Below are positions 10,801 through 18,665 of a DNA stretch of 18,665 nucleotides, in pieces. Position 1 is the first letter of the stretch, and each line of letters starts with the position of its first letter. The notes below the pieces were generated by a model. The model saw nothing but the letters and a program-made list of their open reading frames with translations. It did no database searches and had not been told where the DNA came from. This DNA is from Polyrhizophydium stewartii (lineage: Eukaryota > Chytridiomycota > Chytridiomycetes > Rhizophydiales): the NCBI GenBank assembly GCA_027604665.1, contig JADGIZ010000234.1:1-18665 (forward strand). The letters are read 5' to 3'. Made by a program: the position numbers and the translations under genes.

Positions 10801-11324
10801 GCCGTCAGCTTGCGCTGAGCTTCCTGCACGATTGCGGTACAAGGCTTCTCACATGATCGCGCAGGTCGCTCGCCGTCTTGGCGCGGCTGTCGTCGGACTT
10901 GCTGTGTGTTGCCACCCACATCGAAGCCGGCAGCGGCGTCGGCGTCGTGGTATCCAGCAGCCGTGGCGGTCGCGTGCGCTGTCAGCGTGCGGGCATCGAC
11001 CGCGGCTGGGGGACGCAGGACGCCTTGGGCTTCATCGCGGAGGACCCCGGCACGCGGCCTGCGCGGCGCACCGCCGTCTCACCTGCTCTTGAGCTCTTGG
11101 AAGATGCGCGCGAGTTCGGAGCTGGCCGCCGCCGAGGCGACAGCGGTTGCGGCGGGGGCAGCGACGGAGCCCGCAACTATGGCGGCGCCTGCCACGCCCA
11201 AGCCGACGCCTGCGCCTGCGCCTACCGCCGCACTTCCAACCCCAGCCGCGCCGCCGCCGCCGCCGCCCGTGCCGCCTGCCGCGCCGCCCGTCGCGCCGGC
11301 AAGATTGGTGGCGATCGTGTTCAT
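1883..11324 (-). CDS. TOR: TOR (target of rapamycin) Ser/Thr kinase of the PIKK family, complete
   Basis: Catalytic subunit of TORC1/TORC2, which couples nutrients to growth. Seen: a Gly/Ala-rich N-terminus (residues 1-70), HEAT repeats (about 70-1150, including [17 protein letters not shown] and [14 protein letters not shown]), FAT domain (from about 1270, including [17 protein letters not shown]), FRB (about 1893-1990, including [19 protein letters not shown] and [10 protein letters not shown]), kinase domain (LLKG with Lys about 2066, [12 protein letters not shown] with Asp 2217, [10 protein letters not shown] with Asp 2236), and a C-terminal FATC ending at TAG 1885-1883. Length of 2447 aa compares with 2470 in yeast Tor1 and 2549 in human. 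An in-frame TAG upstream of the ATG at 11324 supports that start; the first exon ends in [10 protein letters not shown], which aligns with the human FASGLKSRNEE region. FATC residues are unusual (see findings). Only one TOR gene is visible here. Confidence 0.97.
2250..2306 (-). other. possible optional intron in the TOR region before FATC (57 nt)
   Basis: A perfect gtgagt donor follows MEN, a ctgac branch-like motif precedes gctgcag, and the interval is 19 codons with no stop. TOR is variable here, so conservation does not decide whether it is spliced. I left it in the coding model. Confidence 0.45.
2573..2637 (-). other. GC-AG intron in TOR kinase domain
   Basis: Donor GAG|gcaagc and acceptor gtgcag|GTC, 65 nt, phase 0. 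It joins LIHAME to [12 protein letters not shown], matching fungal and human TOR (NAMEVTGLDGNYRITC). The nearby GT would not keep phase. Confidence 0.85.
4427..4485 (-). other. GC-AG intron in TOR (FAT region)
   Basis: Donor CGAG|gcaagt and acceptor gtgcag|GC, 59 nt. It restores [21 protein letters not shown], the conserved order in TOR. No GT donor nearby keeps the frame. Confidence 0.85.
7347..7433 (-). other. TOR in-frame, stop-free intron (87 nt)
   Basis: Donor CAG|gtgact and acceptor ttgcag|ATC join LLPQ to IMPPLLSMM, matching the human LPQVMPTFLNVI region. The intron is 29 codons long with no stop, so a retained form would encode TOR with a 29-residue insertion in the HEAT region. I call it an intron because other TORs have no insertion there. 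Confidence 0.7.
9407..9487 (-). other. TOR intron with tandem NAGNAG acceptor
   Basis: The intron starts at 9487 and its acceptor region reads cagcag|C. Splicing after the first AG (9410) or the second (9407) keeps the same phase and differs by one Ser codon. The first choice gives a 78-nt intron that is stop-free in the coding frame. Confidence 0.6.
11083..11324 (-). repeat. TOR exon 1 Gly/Ala-rich tract with GCC/GGC triplet repeats
   Basis: Exon 1 encodes about 60 residues that are nearly all Gly, Ala and Val, including a run of six glycines, before the conserved [10 protein letters not shown]. On the plus strand it appears as GCC-triplet runs, clearest near 11245-11300. Such tracts are prone to length change and sequencing error. 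Confidence 0.75.
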
Positions 11325-11416
11325 GGCGCCAACTTCATCCGGACCGCCTTGGATGCACGCCGCCACCGCGTTGCCCACGGCGGACGTGGACAGCGTCAGC
11401 TGCTAGCATAGCTTTA
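11325..11416 (-). other. 92-nt intergenic gap between FAB1 and TOR
   Basis: Everything between the FAB1 stop and the chosen TOR ATG lies here, so it must hold the FAB1 3' UTR and the TOR leader, and perhaps promoter. I see no TATA box. An out-of-frame ATG at 11409-11407, 7 nt after the FAB1 stop, opens a short ORF of 24 codons that ends at a TGA. It may act as an upstream ORF for TOR. Confidence 0.6.
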
Positions 11417-11418
11417 TT
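11413..11418 (-). promoter_or_regulatory. AATAAA polyadenylation-type signal overlapping the FAB1 stop
   Basis: The FAB1 stop is followed at once by a second in-frame TAA, and the two with the next base form TAATAAAG. The canonical AATAAA hexamer therefore overlaps the stop codon. Cleavage would fall in the 92-nt gap before the TOR ATG or within the first TOR exon. The motif is seen; its use is inferred. Confidence 0.5.
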
Positions 11419-14400
11419 ATCGAAGAAGCTGAGCAAACTTGTCAGGGACCATCAGAAAGTACTTTTCCATGGCCTCGCGGAAGCGGTTCTTGTACTGCCG
11501 AGGTGTGACGATCGTGGGCTCTTTGCCGCCGCCACCGAGGATGCCTGTTTCCTTCACCCAGCTCTCCAGTTTCTTGTCCCATGTGAACGTTCGGATGAAG
11601 TCTGGCTCAGAAACAACGTGGATATGTGCGTCAGCGCGGTGCACCCGGCGCATGCCTCTGGGCGTCGTTCCCACCAACAATGCCAACGACAAGCTCCTTG
11701 CTTTGGTTGTCGATGCCAACAAGGAGCGAGTAGTCCATAACGTTCAGGCGCGACAAGAATAGCGTGTCGTTCCAGACCGACTCGTTGAGCTGAGCCTTGC
11801 TGTTTGCCCGGATGAACAACGGAGACTCGTAGCTGACTGCGCGTCTCATGTCAGCATCGTTGGTTCGGCGCACCTGCAGCGAGCGCGTGCATCTGCTGCC
11901 GACCAGCTTACACTCGACGAGGTTCTCGTCCATCAGCACCTGGTTCTGCTTGCCCGTCGACTGCACATGGCGATTCCGCATTGAGCCCTTGAGATCAAAA
12001 ATGCGCGAGATAGTGCGGTCGTGAAATAGGTTCTCCATTACAAACATGTCCATTCGAACAGTTTTTCCGGTCGACGTGTTTTTGTAGCTTATGCGATAGA
12101 AGCCAAATATCTTGGCAAGCATGGACGGGAGCTGCGTGAAAGCCAAGCGCACATGTCAGACTCCCCTGCCAGGCAGCACATGCATCCGTGATGCGTCGTC
12201 GGAATAAGGCACTTGCCCCTCGGAAAAACGCTTGTGTCATGTAGTCAAAATACTCTGGAGCAAACTTGTAAAGCGCATCCATTTCGGGGCGCGACAGCTG
12301 CTTGACGACAAGCCAGTCGTCGCGCGTCTTGAGAAAGCTTGATCCGGACCGACCTCCAGACGCATCCCACTTGACGCAGCGAGCCAGCGACTGCACATAC
12401 TGCTCGTCTGCACCGCAGTTTCGCCGTAGAGTCTCAAACTCCTCTGCAAAGAACACCTCGCATTGCATCCTGGTTGTTCCATCGGCGAAATCTGGTTTGC
12501 GAGGCAATCGGCCGCTCCCAAGTCAGCATGCATCCTCCCGACACGCACATACGCACATCACGACGCACGGTATTGAAAGTGGCTCCCGGTATGGCGCGGC
12601 CTCGGCTCGTCGCTCTCGCCGAGCTGGTCGTCCTGGTCTGGTAGAAAGGATGCATCATCGGCGGCGCCCGACCCAGCGCCGGCTGCCTGATTGCCGCCCG
12701 CGCTTGGCTGGACTGCAGGCAAATCAAGCGAGCCGCGATGCCTGGCTGCCGCGAGCCATGTCTTGTACGCCTTGGAATCAAGAGTCAAGGCAATAATGGA
12801 GCTCGGCTCGTCCTCACGGACAACAACAAGCGATTCGGAGAAGACATGTTCGGTTGCAGATCTGTTGCAGCGCGGCGTGGATTGGTCAGCCGTTCCAAAG
12901 CGCGGTACGCCGCGCCACTGCGTGAGCACTCACATTGGATATGCGATCGGAAGAAAGTTGGCCGGATTGCCGTTCCAGAGATTTGTGATGGTCTTCATGA
13001 TCGATCCGCGCTCGCCAGCGGGGCCTAAGCTTCCAAACACAGCGGGCATCGCAGGAAGCGACGGCAGTACGCTGTCTGTCTCGGCCGCAACGCCGGTGAT
13101 AAGGTTGATGCCGGGCGCGGCTTCGTCATCGTCGGCAAGCGCCTGACCCAGAGAAGCGCGCCGGTTTCTCAGCAGGTGCTCCGAGTCGGCAGCGACGGCG
13201 AGCAGGCCAGACCCCGACGCCGAGGCAAGCGCCGAGCCCGACGCCGAGCCTTGGGCAAGCTGCGCAATGCGCGAGCGCGGCGTGCGAAGAGACGGATGGC
13301 GCGGATACAAGACGCCGTCCTCGGCCTGGTCCTGAGAGGTTGTCTCGTCAAGCTCCGACTCTGGCTTGACACTTGCTATGTTTGCGCTGCTGGTGCCTGC
13401 TGCGCTATAACTTGCAGCACCGACAGCGGCCAGCGACGCAGACGAGCCCCCGGATGCTGCCGACGCAATGGAAATTACGCGGCGCTCTGTGCTTGGGGCA
13501 CGCACTGCTGTCGACGCCGGCGCTTTTGTTGCGTTGGATGGAGCAGCAGCCAAGATCAATCCCTGGACAGGCGTGAGTCCGGTGAGCGCCGAAACCGGCA
13601 GCGCCGTGGTGCTCGAGAGAGGTGTTTGAGAGCGCGAGTCGACGTCGCGGTCGCTCGGGGCTTCCCCGGAGCGACTTACTTCCTCGTCTTCAAGCACTTG
13701 TGGTTCTGCGGTAACAGGCATTCCTGAGATGCGCTCAGAAGGCGACGATCCAAGCGGTGGAGTGTTGGGAGGCAAGTCAGGGAGTCCGTCGAATTGCGCC
13801 AGGATGCGCATCCACATCCTCGATAGTCGCCGATCTGCTAACGCTGGTGGCTGCGGATCGTCGAGCACCAGCTGAGATTCGGCTTGCCCGCGTATCGCGT
13901 CACCAGCCGGAGCGGCGCTTGAAGCAGCCACTGCAGCAACAGAACGCGGTGGGCGCGAGGGCACTGCGGCTGCCGAGCGCTGAGACTGAAGCTCCAAGGG
14001 CGCCGCCGCGACCTCGGCCGAGAGCCCGGCCAGGTGTACGTTGCGATCTGACGTGAGCGGCGTCGCCAAGGCCGGGTCGGACGGCATCAAAGCCGCCGAC
14101 GAGATGGCCAGCGGGACGGGGGCGTCGGAAGACGCAGACAAAGAGCCGGGCTGTTCATGCTTTCCCCCAATGCTGCGGTTGGACGGCGCGCCGAGCTGGA
14201 GCTCCTGGGACGCAAGGCCGAGAGCGTCGAGCAAGGCATGGCGTTCGGCCGAAAGCTCAAGCGTGCCGGTGCTGTTGAGCCTCTGGGGTGCAGTCGACGC
14301 ATCAGCAAGGCTATCAGTCCATGCATCTGTCAAACCAACCAAGGGCAGCGATGGGTCGGCGCTGTTCATGATCGGCGCTGTCTTGCGAGGCGACGTGGAC

Positions 14401-17400
14401 AGCACAGGGAGGTGCACTGCGCGCATGACCGAAGCAGTCCCCGATGCGGCGGCGTCCATGTCGAGGTCAAAATGAGGCGAGTCTTGGAAAGGCTGCGTGG
14501 CGACTGGCACGCCAAGCTTGAACTCGGAGAGCAGGTCCCGATCGGCAAATATGCGTTTGATCTGCACGGCCATGCGGCGAACCTCGCCTTGCTCAGGCTG
14601 CAGAAACGCCCGCACAAAGCTGCTAAACTCGCTGTCCCATGCAGTGACCTTGGCGTGCAGGGCTACGAGGACGGCATTGAGCGCCATGCCATCGCAGGGC
14701 TGGCACGTGATGAAGGTCTGTTGCAGGCGCTGCAACAGGAACTTGCGCTCCGACGCTGCACGCCGTCCAAGCTCGAGCAGAGCCTCCTTGCACGCGGCGT
14801 GCTTCTGTGCCGGCACGATATCGATTGTAAACATGTTGATGCGCATGAGAAGCGAGTCATAGTAGGCCTCAATCTGGTGGCGCAGCGTCTCAAAGTCCTG
14901 CTGGCGGAGTTTGCTGATGATCTCGGGTTTGGGCACGCGGCGCATCGGCGGGAACGACACCTCGAAGAGCTGGATCGGCTCCATCTCAAAGCGAATCGTG
15001 AGGTTGCGCATCGAGAAGTAGCTGATGTGGTCGCGATGGATATCGTGCGGGCAGTCCATGGCGCGGCATACGAGCTTGGGACTGTAGAAGCGCAGCTCCA
15101 GATACTTTCCGAACGAGTACTTCCACGACTCCTCAGACATGGGCACGAACGGCGTGCTGACATGGCACACGCGGCACATGCTCCACATCAGTATGTGCTC
15201 CTCCATGCCGCGAACCGGGCACGGGAGCGCGTCAATGTTGATGACGAGCTTGAAGTCGCCATGCACATAGATGCGCGAGTGCGACATCAGCGTGTTGTCG
15301 CAGCCCTTGACTGGGCACGCAAACAGCGACTCGACGCAGAGATTCTCGAGGTACTGGCCAAGCGTTAGGTCCGCCGAGCCGTAGTACTGAATCAGGCTGG
15401 TGTGCGGCGCAATGCACGGAACCGTCTTGCCGCGACAGATGTTTGAGTACTGGACAACTATGTTCTGGTGAACAAAAGGCGAGAACAGCTCGGCGCCGGT
15501 GAGCGCCGCCTTGCCGTCGACAAGGGCAGCCGCGCCGGCAGGGTCCGCGTCCTCGGACCGGACAGGGATTGCGCCAGGAGCGGCGGTCAATATCAAACCG
15601 CTGCGAGAGCCAGCAGCGCTGGACGGAGCGACTTTGTCCGGCTCCGGTGGTGTCTGTTCATCTCGCGATCGTCCGAGCAACTTCAGCGCGGGCTGCCGAG
15701 GCGTTTGGTGCGGCATCTGCGTGACATGGATGCGGATTTCGCCCAGACTCTGCGAGTTGACCACACGCCTGCGCGCTGCTGCGGCCACCAGCGCCTGGCT
15801 GCGCAGATCTGCGTCGCGCATCTTGACAAGAAGGTAGGGTGGCGGGAACTTGACTCCGGGCGAGCCAGACATGATTGCGGCCTCGAATCGCTCAAGTGCG
15901 CGGGCAGCCAGATTAGGGCCAGGACCCATTGCCGCCATGGGCGCGAGGGTAGAGCCGTTGCGCGAGACCACTTGACTCGCCGATGCCGCCGCCGCAGGCT
16001 CCGGCGACAACGAGGACGGCGCGGCTGGCTTCTGCGTCTGTGAGCCTGTTGGTGCTGACTGTACTGAAAGACCTCCGGAGCTTCCCTGCGCAGCGGGATC
16101 GAGCATCTGCAGCAGTGGCGACTGCATGGCCTGCACCGACTCTGGTGCCGGGAGCGCCAGCAGGGCAGACGCGGCTGGCTCGGCCGTTGACGACTGCGGA
16201 TGCAACGACTCTTGTCGCTGAGTCAGTGCGATTTGCTGCTCATCAGGCTGCGGAGACGGCGGGTTGGGCGTGATGGCGTACATGTCGCACAGCAGGCTTG
16301 TTTCGAGCTTGAGGCTGTATGCAACCAGGACCATGAGGTAGAGCACGCGCTTGACTCTGTTGAGCTGGTCGAGCGATGCCCCACGCAAAACAATCGAGCA
16401 TCCAAGCTCTTCGGAACAGCCCTCGAGGAACATGAACGTCTTGCGAAGCCCAGGAATGTCGGCATTAAGGAATGTTTTGAAGCTGAACCTGGCGCAGACG
16501 CCCAGCTGCAGGTTGGCAAGCTGGTTGATCGATGTGATCGCAGGAGTGCCAGTGCAGCGGCCAATGTCAACAAGAACCGAATGCTTGACGTTGTAAACGA
16601 CGACGACGCCGGCGCGAAGCAGCATCTCAAGTGCGATGCGCGAGACGGTCTTCTCGACCAAGACCACGTTTGGCCGCAGCGCAGTGATGCGCGCCACCAT
16701 GTTTCTGATGTGATCCTCCTCTTGAGCAGCAAGCGTCTCGAGCGACAGGAACTGGTTCTCGACGCGCTGGAAGTCGAGAGGAAACCGGATGAGCAGAATA
16801 CGTGCCGGAGAGACAGGTCGAAGCATGCTCTTGTGGATGGCTTGCTTGGTGCACACCACGCCGCTGATGTACTCGGAGTCGGCGATGGTGCCGCCGGGGA
16901 TCTTTTTGATCTTTACAAAATTGCGGATGTCAATGTCCTCGCCGTTGCGGATGTCGGGTCGCAGCGAGTTTGCGGCGCGCACAATGATTGCCATGAGCGA
17001 GTCGACCCAATCTTCCTGGTTTGCGACGGCGGCCTCACGCAGAGTCTGGCGCAACATGCGGCTCATATGGGCGATGCATGCAGCGTTGAATCCCGTGTGC
17101 GCAATGTGTATCTGCTGCCCGTGGAGACGCGGCGACGGCCCAGATCCCGACGACGGTTCAAACACAAGCAAACTGCGACCCTCTTCGTCCTCGTATTCGA
17201 TCCTGTGCGGGGCGTGTGTCGAGCTTGCCGGAGCGGTGGCGAAATGTTGCGCGAGCGCCTGCGTCTGGCTGGCGTCGAGCGGCCGACTGGGAGATGGAGG
17301 CGCGCTGTCGGACGCACTCCCAAGACCTTGCGCATGCTGCTGTGCGGCGGCCAGCGACCGAGTAAGCCGCGTTGGGTAGCGCGCCGATCCGTGCGAGCCC

Positions 17401-18542
17401 GTATAGTTGCGACGCTTTGTGCCGCTCGGCGCATGGAGCTGCCTCCAAGGCTCTATGCTCTCCATGGAAACGGTGCCGCGAAGCTCACTTTCGCCCGCAA
17501 GCGCAGGCAGCGCATTGCCGTGCGGGCCGAGGGCATCTGAGAGCTGGCTCGCCGCCCAGCCTTGCGCGACGTAGCCCAGGCCGTCCGGATCGTCCTCGGC
17601 CAGCCCCTGAAGGCTTTCGGAGTCTTGTACATCTGTTCCAATCTGCGTTGCACGCTCGCCAACGTCGCTTGCAGCCGTATCATCATAGGCCGATCGGAAA
17701 GGCGCATGCATGGGATTGAATCCAATGCTCTCCCTGTCGGCACCGAACGAGACACGCGGGTCCTCTGGCTTGCGAAAAAGCGACACGCTCATGGCTTTGC
17801 GCATCATGTCGCTAGCTGCGGTGCCGGCGGACGCGCCTGCTTCGTACGACTCGGCAATGCTCGCGGCAGTCGAGATGCGGCGCGCTGGAACAGGGGCGGG
17901 CGACGGCATTTGCAAGGTCGAGTATGAGGGCGAGCGTGCTCCCAAAGAGTGGTGAGGGTGAACGTGGGGAAGCTGCGTCGCAAACGTGGCGTGGGAGCTC
18001 GAGTTGGAGCCGATGGAGATGGTGGCCGGGTCCACCTGCGGCGGTCCGTCGCGCCGATAGTCGTCGATGATCTTGAGGCAGAAGTTGCAAACACGGCTGG
18101 CGATGCGGTTGCCATCAGCAAGCCTTGCGCACCACGAGCCTGCATCACGGCGTGCACACGCACATCTCTCCCTTTTGGCCGAAGCGGGCTCCGGGCACGA
18201 TGGATGCGGCGCACTTGCGGCAGAAGATCTGGCCTGGAGGGAGAGCATCAGCCCTGAGTCGAGGATGGCATGGCAGTGCGGCGCGACTGACCGCAGACAC
18301 GGCAGTGGTGCTTGCGGCGGAACGTGGTGAATGGCTGCTTGCAGTCATAGCACTCCTTGACCTGCGAGACATGCGAGCGGGAGCACACTCAGCCGACGCC
18401 GCTCGACGTTCGGCAGCCGCGACAACCGCACCTTCTCGTCGCGCATCCAGTACTCTTTTGGAATGCTCGGCGACCCGAGATTGCGCAAGCGGCTGATGAG
18501 CTTGGCTGCCGCATGGCTTGGAGCCGGAGCGCTTCCGAGCAT
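11417..18542 (-). CDS. FAB1: Fab1/PIKfyve-type phosphatidylinositol-3-phosphate 5-kinase (9 exons, 5' end uncertain)
   Basis: Converts PI3P to PI(3,5)P2 on vacuolar/endosomal membranes. Seen, counting from the ATG at 18542: an N-terminal FYVE zinc finger (about residues 30-105) with [24 protein letters not shown] and IRVCNFC; a CCT/chaperonin-like domain (about 414-695, includes [20 protein letters not shown]); a Cys-rich CCR domain (about 954-1173); a long Ser/Ala-rich linker; and a C-terminal PIPK domain (about 1840-2175). Kinase landmarks are Lys in VVKQLS (about 1966), [15 protein letters not shown] (Asp about 2100), [12 protein letters not shown] and activation loop [20 protein letters not shown]. 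Length of about 2180 aa fits the family (yeast 2278, human 2098). No DEP domain was noticed, as in fungal Fab1. The reading frame of exon 1 stays open to the window edge, so the true start may lie upstream. Identity is very secure; splice sites are inferred. Confidence 0.95.
12132..12216 (-). other. GC-AG intron in FAB1 kinase domain
   Basis: The donor reads GGG|gcaagt and the acceptor acgcag|CTC, 85 nt, phase 0. Splicing joins MTQAFFRG to [12 protein letters not shown], exactly the conserved PIPK order. The nearest GT, 4 nt further in, would break the frame. Confidence 0.85.
12935..14480 (-). repeat. FAB1 low-complexity Ser/Ala-rich linker
   Basis: This part of the large FAB1 exon encodes about 500 residues dominated by Ala, Ser, Leu and Pro, with runs such as [20 protein letters not shown] near 13200-13260. 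It separates the CCR domain from the PIPK domain. It has no recognisable fold and is probably disordered. It ends at the conserved block [18 protein letters not shown] just before the kinase exons. The matching plus-strand ORFs are rich in Arg and Cys, as expected of antisense frames. Confidence 0.7.
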
Positions 18543-18665
18543 GGCCGCAGCACCAACGGCGCTGCGAGCCGAGGCCGGCCCGGACGGGCTGGCCGGGAGG
18601 CGAGCTGCTCGCACGCCGTCCGACGGGTGACGCTGCTGGACGAGATGCGGAGCGGCGGGCGGGTG
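18543..18665 (-). other. possible 5' extension of FAB1 coding sequence
   Basis: The frame of FAB1 exon 1 has no stop between the ATG at 18542-18540 and the window edge. The extension would be rich in Ala, Pro and Ser, like the region after the ATG. It could be coding N-terminus, a continuation of an upstream exon, or 5' leader; the sequence does not decide. Confidence 0.4.

Larger units (their letters stand above)
1883..11324 (-). other. TOR: TOR exon-intron structure (30 exons)
   Basis: Minus-strand exons: 11324-11083, 10901-10853, 10785-10530, 10470-10390, 10324-10191, 10123-9929, 9858-9654, 9590-9488, 9409-9213, 9142-9030, 8966-8897, 8825-8698, 8622-8550, 8467-8230, 8167-7720, 7658-7434, 7346-6622, 6544-5516, 5454-5344, 5277-5082, 5008-4709, 4663-4486, 4426-3906, 3826-3445, 3374-3004, 2935-2780, 2712-2638, 2572-2419, 2348-2169, 2091-1883. 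Sum is 7344 nt, a multiple of three. Introns are mostly 59-87 nt; the first is 181 nt and 4708-4664 is 45 nt. Many have CTGAC or CTAAC near the acceptor. The least certain junction is 8697-8623, where donor 8690 with acceptor 8611 also keeps the frame. Confidence 0.8.
11417..18542 (-). other. FAB1: FAB1 exon-intron structure
   Basis: Minus-strand exons, 5' to 3': 18542-18432, 18361-18292, 18233-18164, 18096-12934, 12861-12569, 12491-12217, 12131-11914, 11832-11675, 11601-11417 (TAA at 11419-11417). The sum is 6543 nt, a multiple of three. Introns are 58-85 nt. All are GT-AG except 12216-12132, which is GC-AG. Each junction was chosen so that a conserved block continues across it: GQKGE to [16 protein letters not shown] to EHVFSES, HFQY to [13 protein letters not shown] to [10 protein letters not shown], and VVGIV to DFIRTFTWD. 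One central exon of 5163 nt carries the CCT and CCR domains and the linker. Confidence 0.85.

Noticed and set aside
1883..11324. TOR as a pseudogene with many frameshifts and stops
   Set aside because: Every break coincides with splice signals, and the joined product is complete with intact catalytic residues and a total length divisible by three.
11079..11378. Separate small Gly/Ala-rich protein gene between FAB1 and TOR
   Set aside because: The frame ends in [11 protein letters not shown], which aligns with the start of TOR, and a GT donor then joins it in phase to the next TOR block, KSDDSRAK. It is TOR exon 1.
14157..15368. 403-codon plus-strand open frame opposite the FAB1 CCR region
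   Set aside because: It is the complement of a well-conserved coding exon, it is rich in Arg, Leu, Ala and Val, and I recognise no family.
12935..17100. DEP domain of animal PIKFYVE
   Set aside because: I saw no DEP-like segment between FYVE and CCT. Absence agrees with fungal Fab1.
16200..17540. 446-codon plus-strand open frame opposite the FAB1 CCT domain
   Set aside because: Antisense shadow of a strongly conserved domain; no independent evidence.
1..18665. Transposon, viral, tRNA, rRNA or CRISPR content
   Set aside because: Nearly all of the window is accounted for by exons and short introns of three cellular genes, and no terminal repeats, RNA-gene folds or spaced repeats were seen.

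Overview
The window is nuclear DNA from a GC-rich, intron-rich eukaryote, most likely an early-diverging (non-Dikarya) fungus. The evidence is the TOR kinase core, which reads like zoosporic or mucoromycete fungal TOR, a Fab1 without an obvious DEP domain, and very short spliceosomal introns (mostly 45-90 nt). A chytrid-like source is my best guess, but the phylum is inference. I saw no tRNA, rRNA, CRISPR, transposon or prokaryotic operon signal.

Layout: three long genes lie head to tail on the minus strand and fill essentially the whole window. (1) 18542 (possibly beyond 18665) to 11417: FAB1/PIKfyve-type phosphatidylinositol-3-phosphate 5-kinase, with FYVE, CCT, CCR and PIPK domains; 9 exons, about 2180 aa. 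(2) 11324 to 1883: TOR kinase, with HEAT repeats, FAT, FRB, kinase and FATC; 30 exons, about 2447 aa. (3) 1876 (or 1839) to 1 and off the window: Integrator subunit 9 (INTS9), a catalytically dead metallo-beta-lactamase/beta-CASP protein; 3' end missing. I joined exons by hand using splice signals, codon phase and family conservation. The summed coding lengths of FAB1 (6543 nt) and TOR (7344 nt) are exact multiples of three, which supports the models.

How they relate: Fab1 makes PI(3,5)P2 on the vacuole/endolysosome, where TORC1 also works, and PI(3,5)P2 signalling is tied to TORC1 in yeast and animals. Their adjacency may be meaningful or may be chance. INTS9 belongs to nuclear snRNA and nascent-RNA cleavage and has no direct link to the other two.

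Most notable points: an Integrator subunit in a probable fungus; almost no intergenic DNA (92 nt between FAB1 stop and TOR ATG, and a possible 6 nt between TOR stop and INTS9 ATG); three GC-AG introns among about 43; a TOR FATC tail that lacks a normally conserved Cys and the penultimate Phe; and several in-frame, stop-free introns that could be retained. The plus strand carries many long ORFs, all of which look like antisense shadows.
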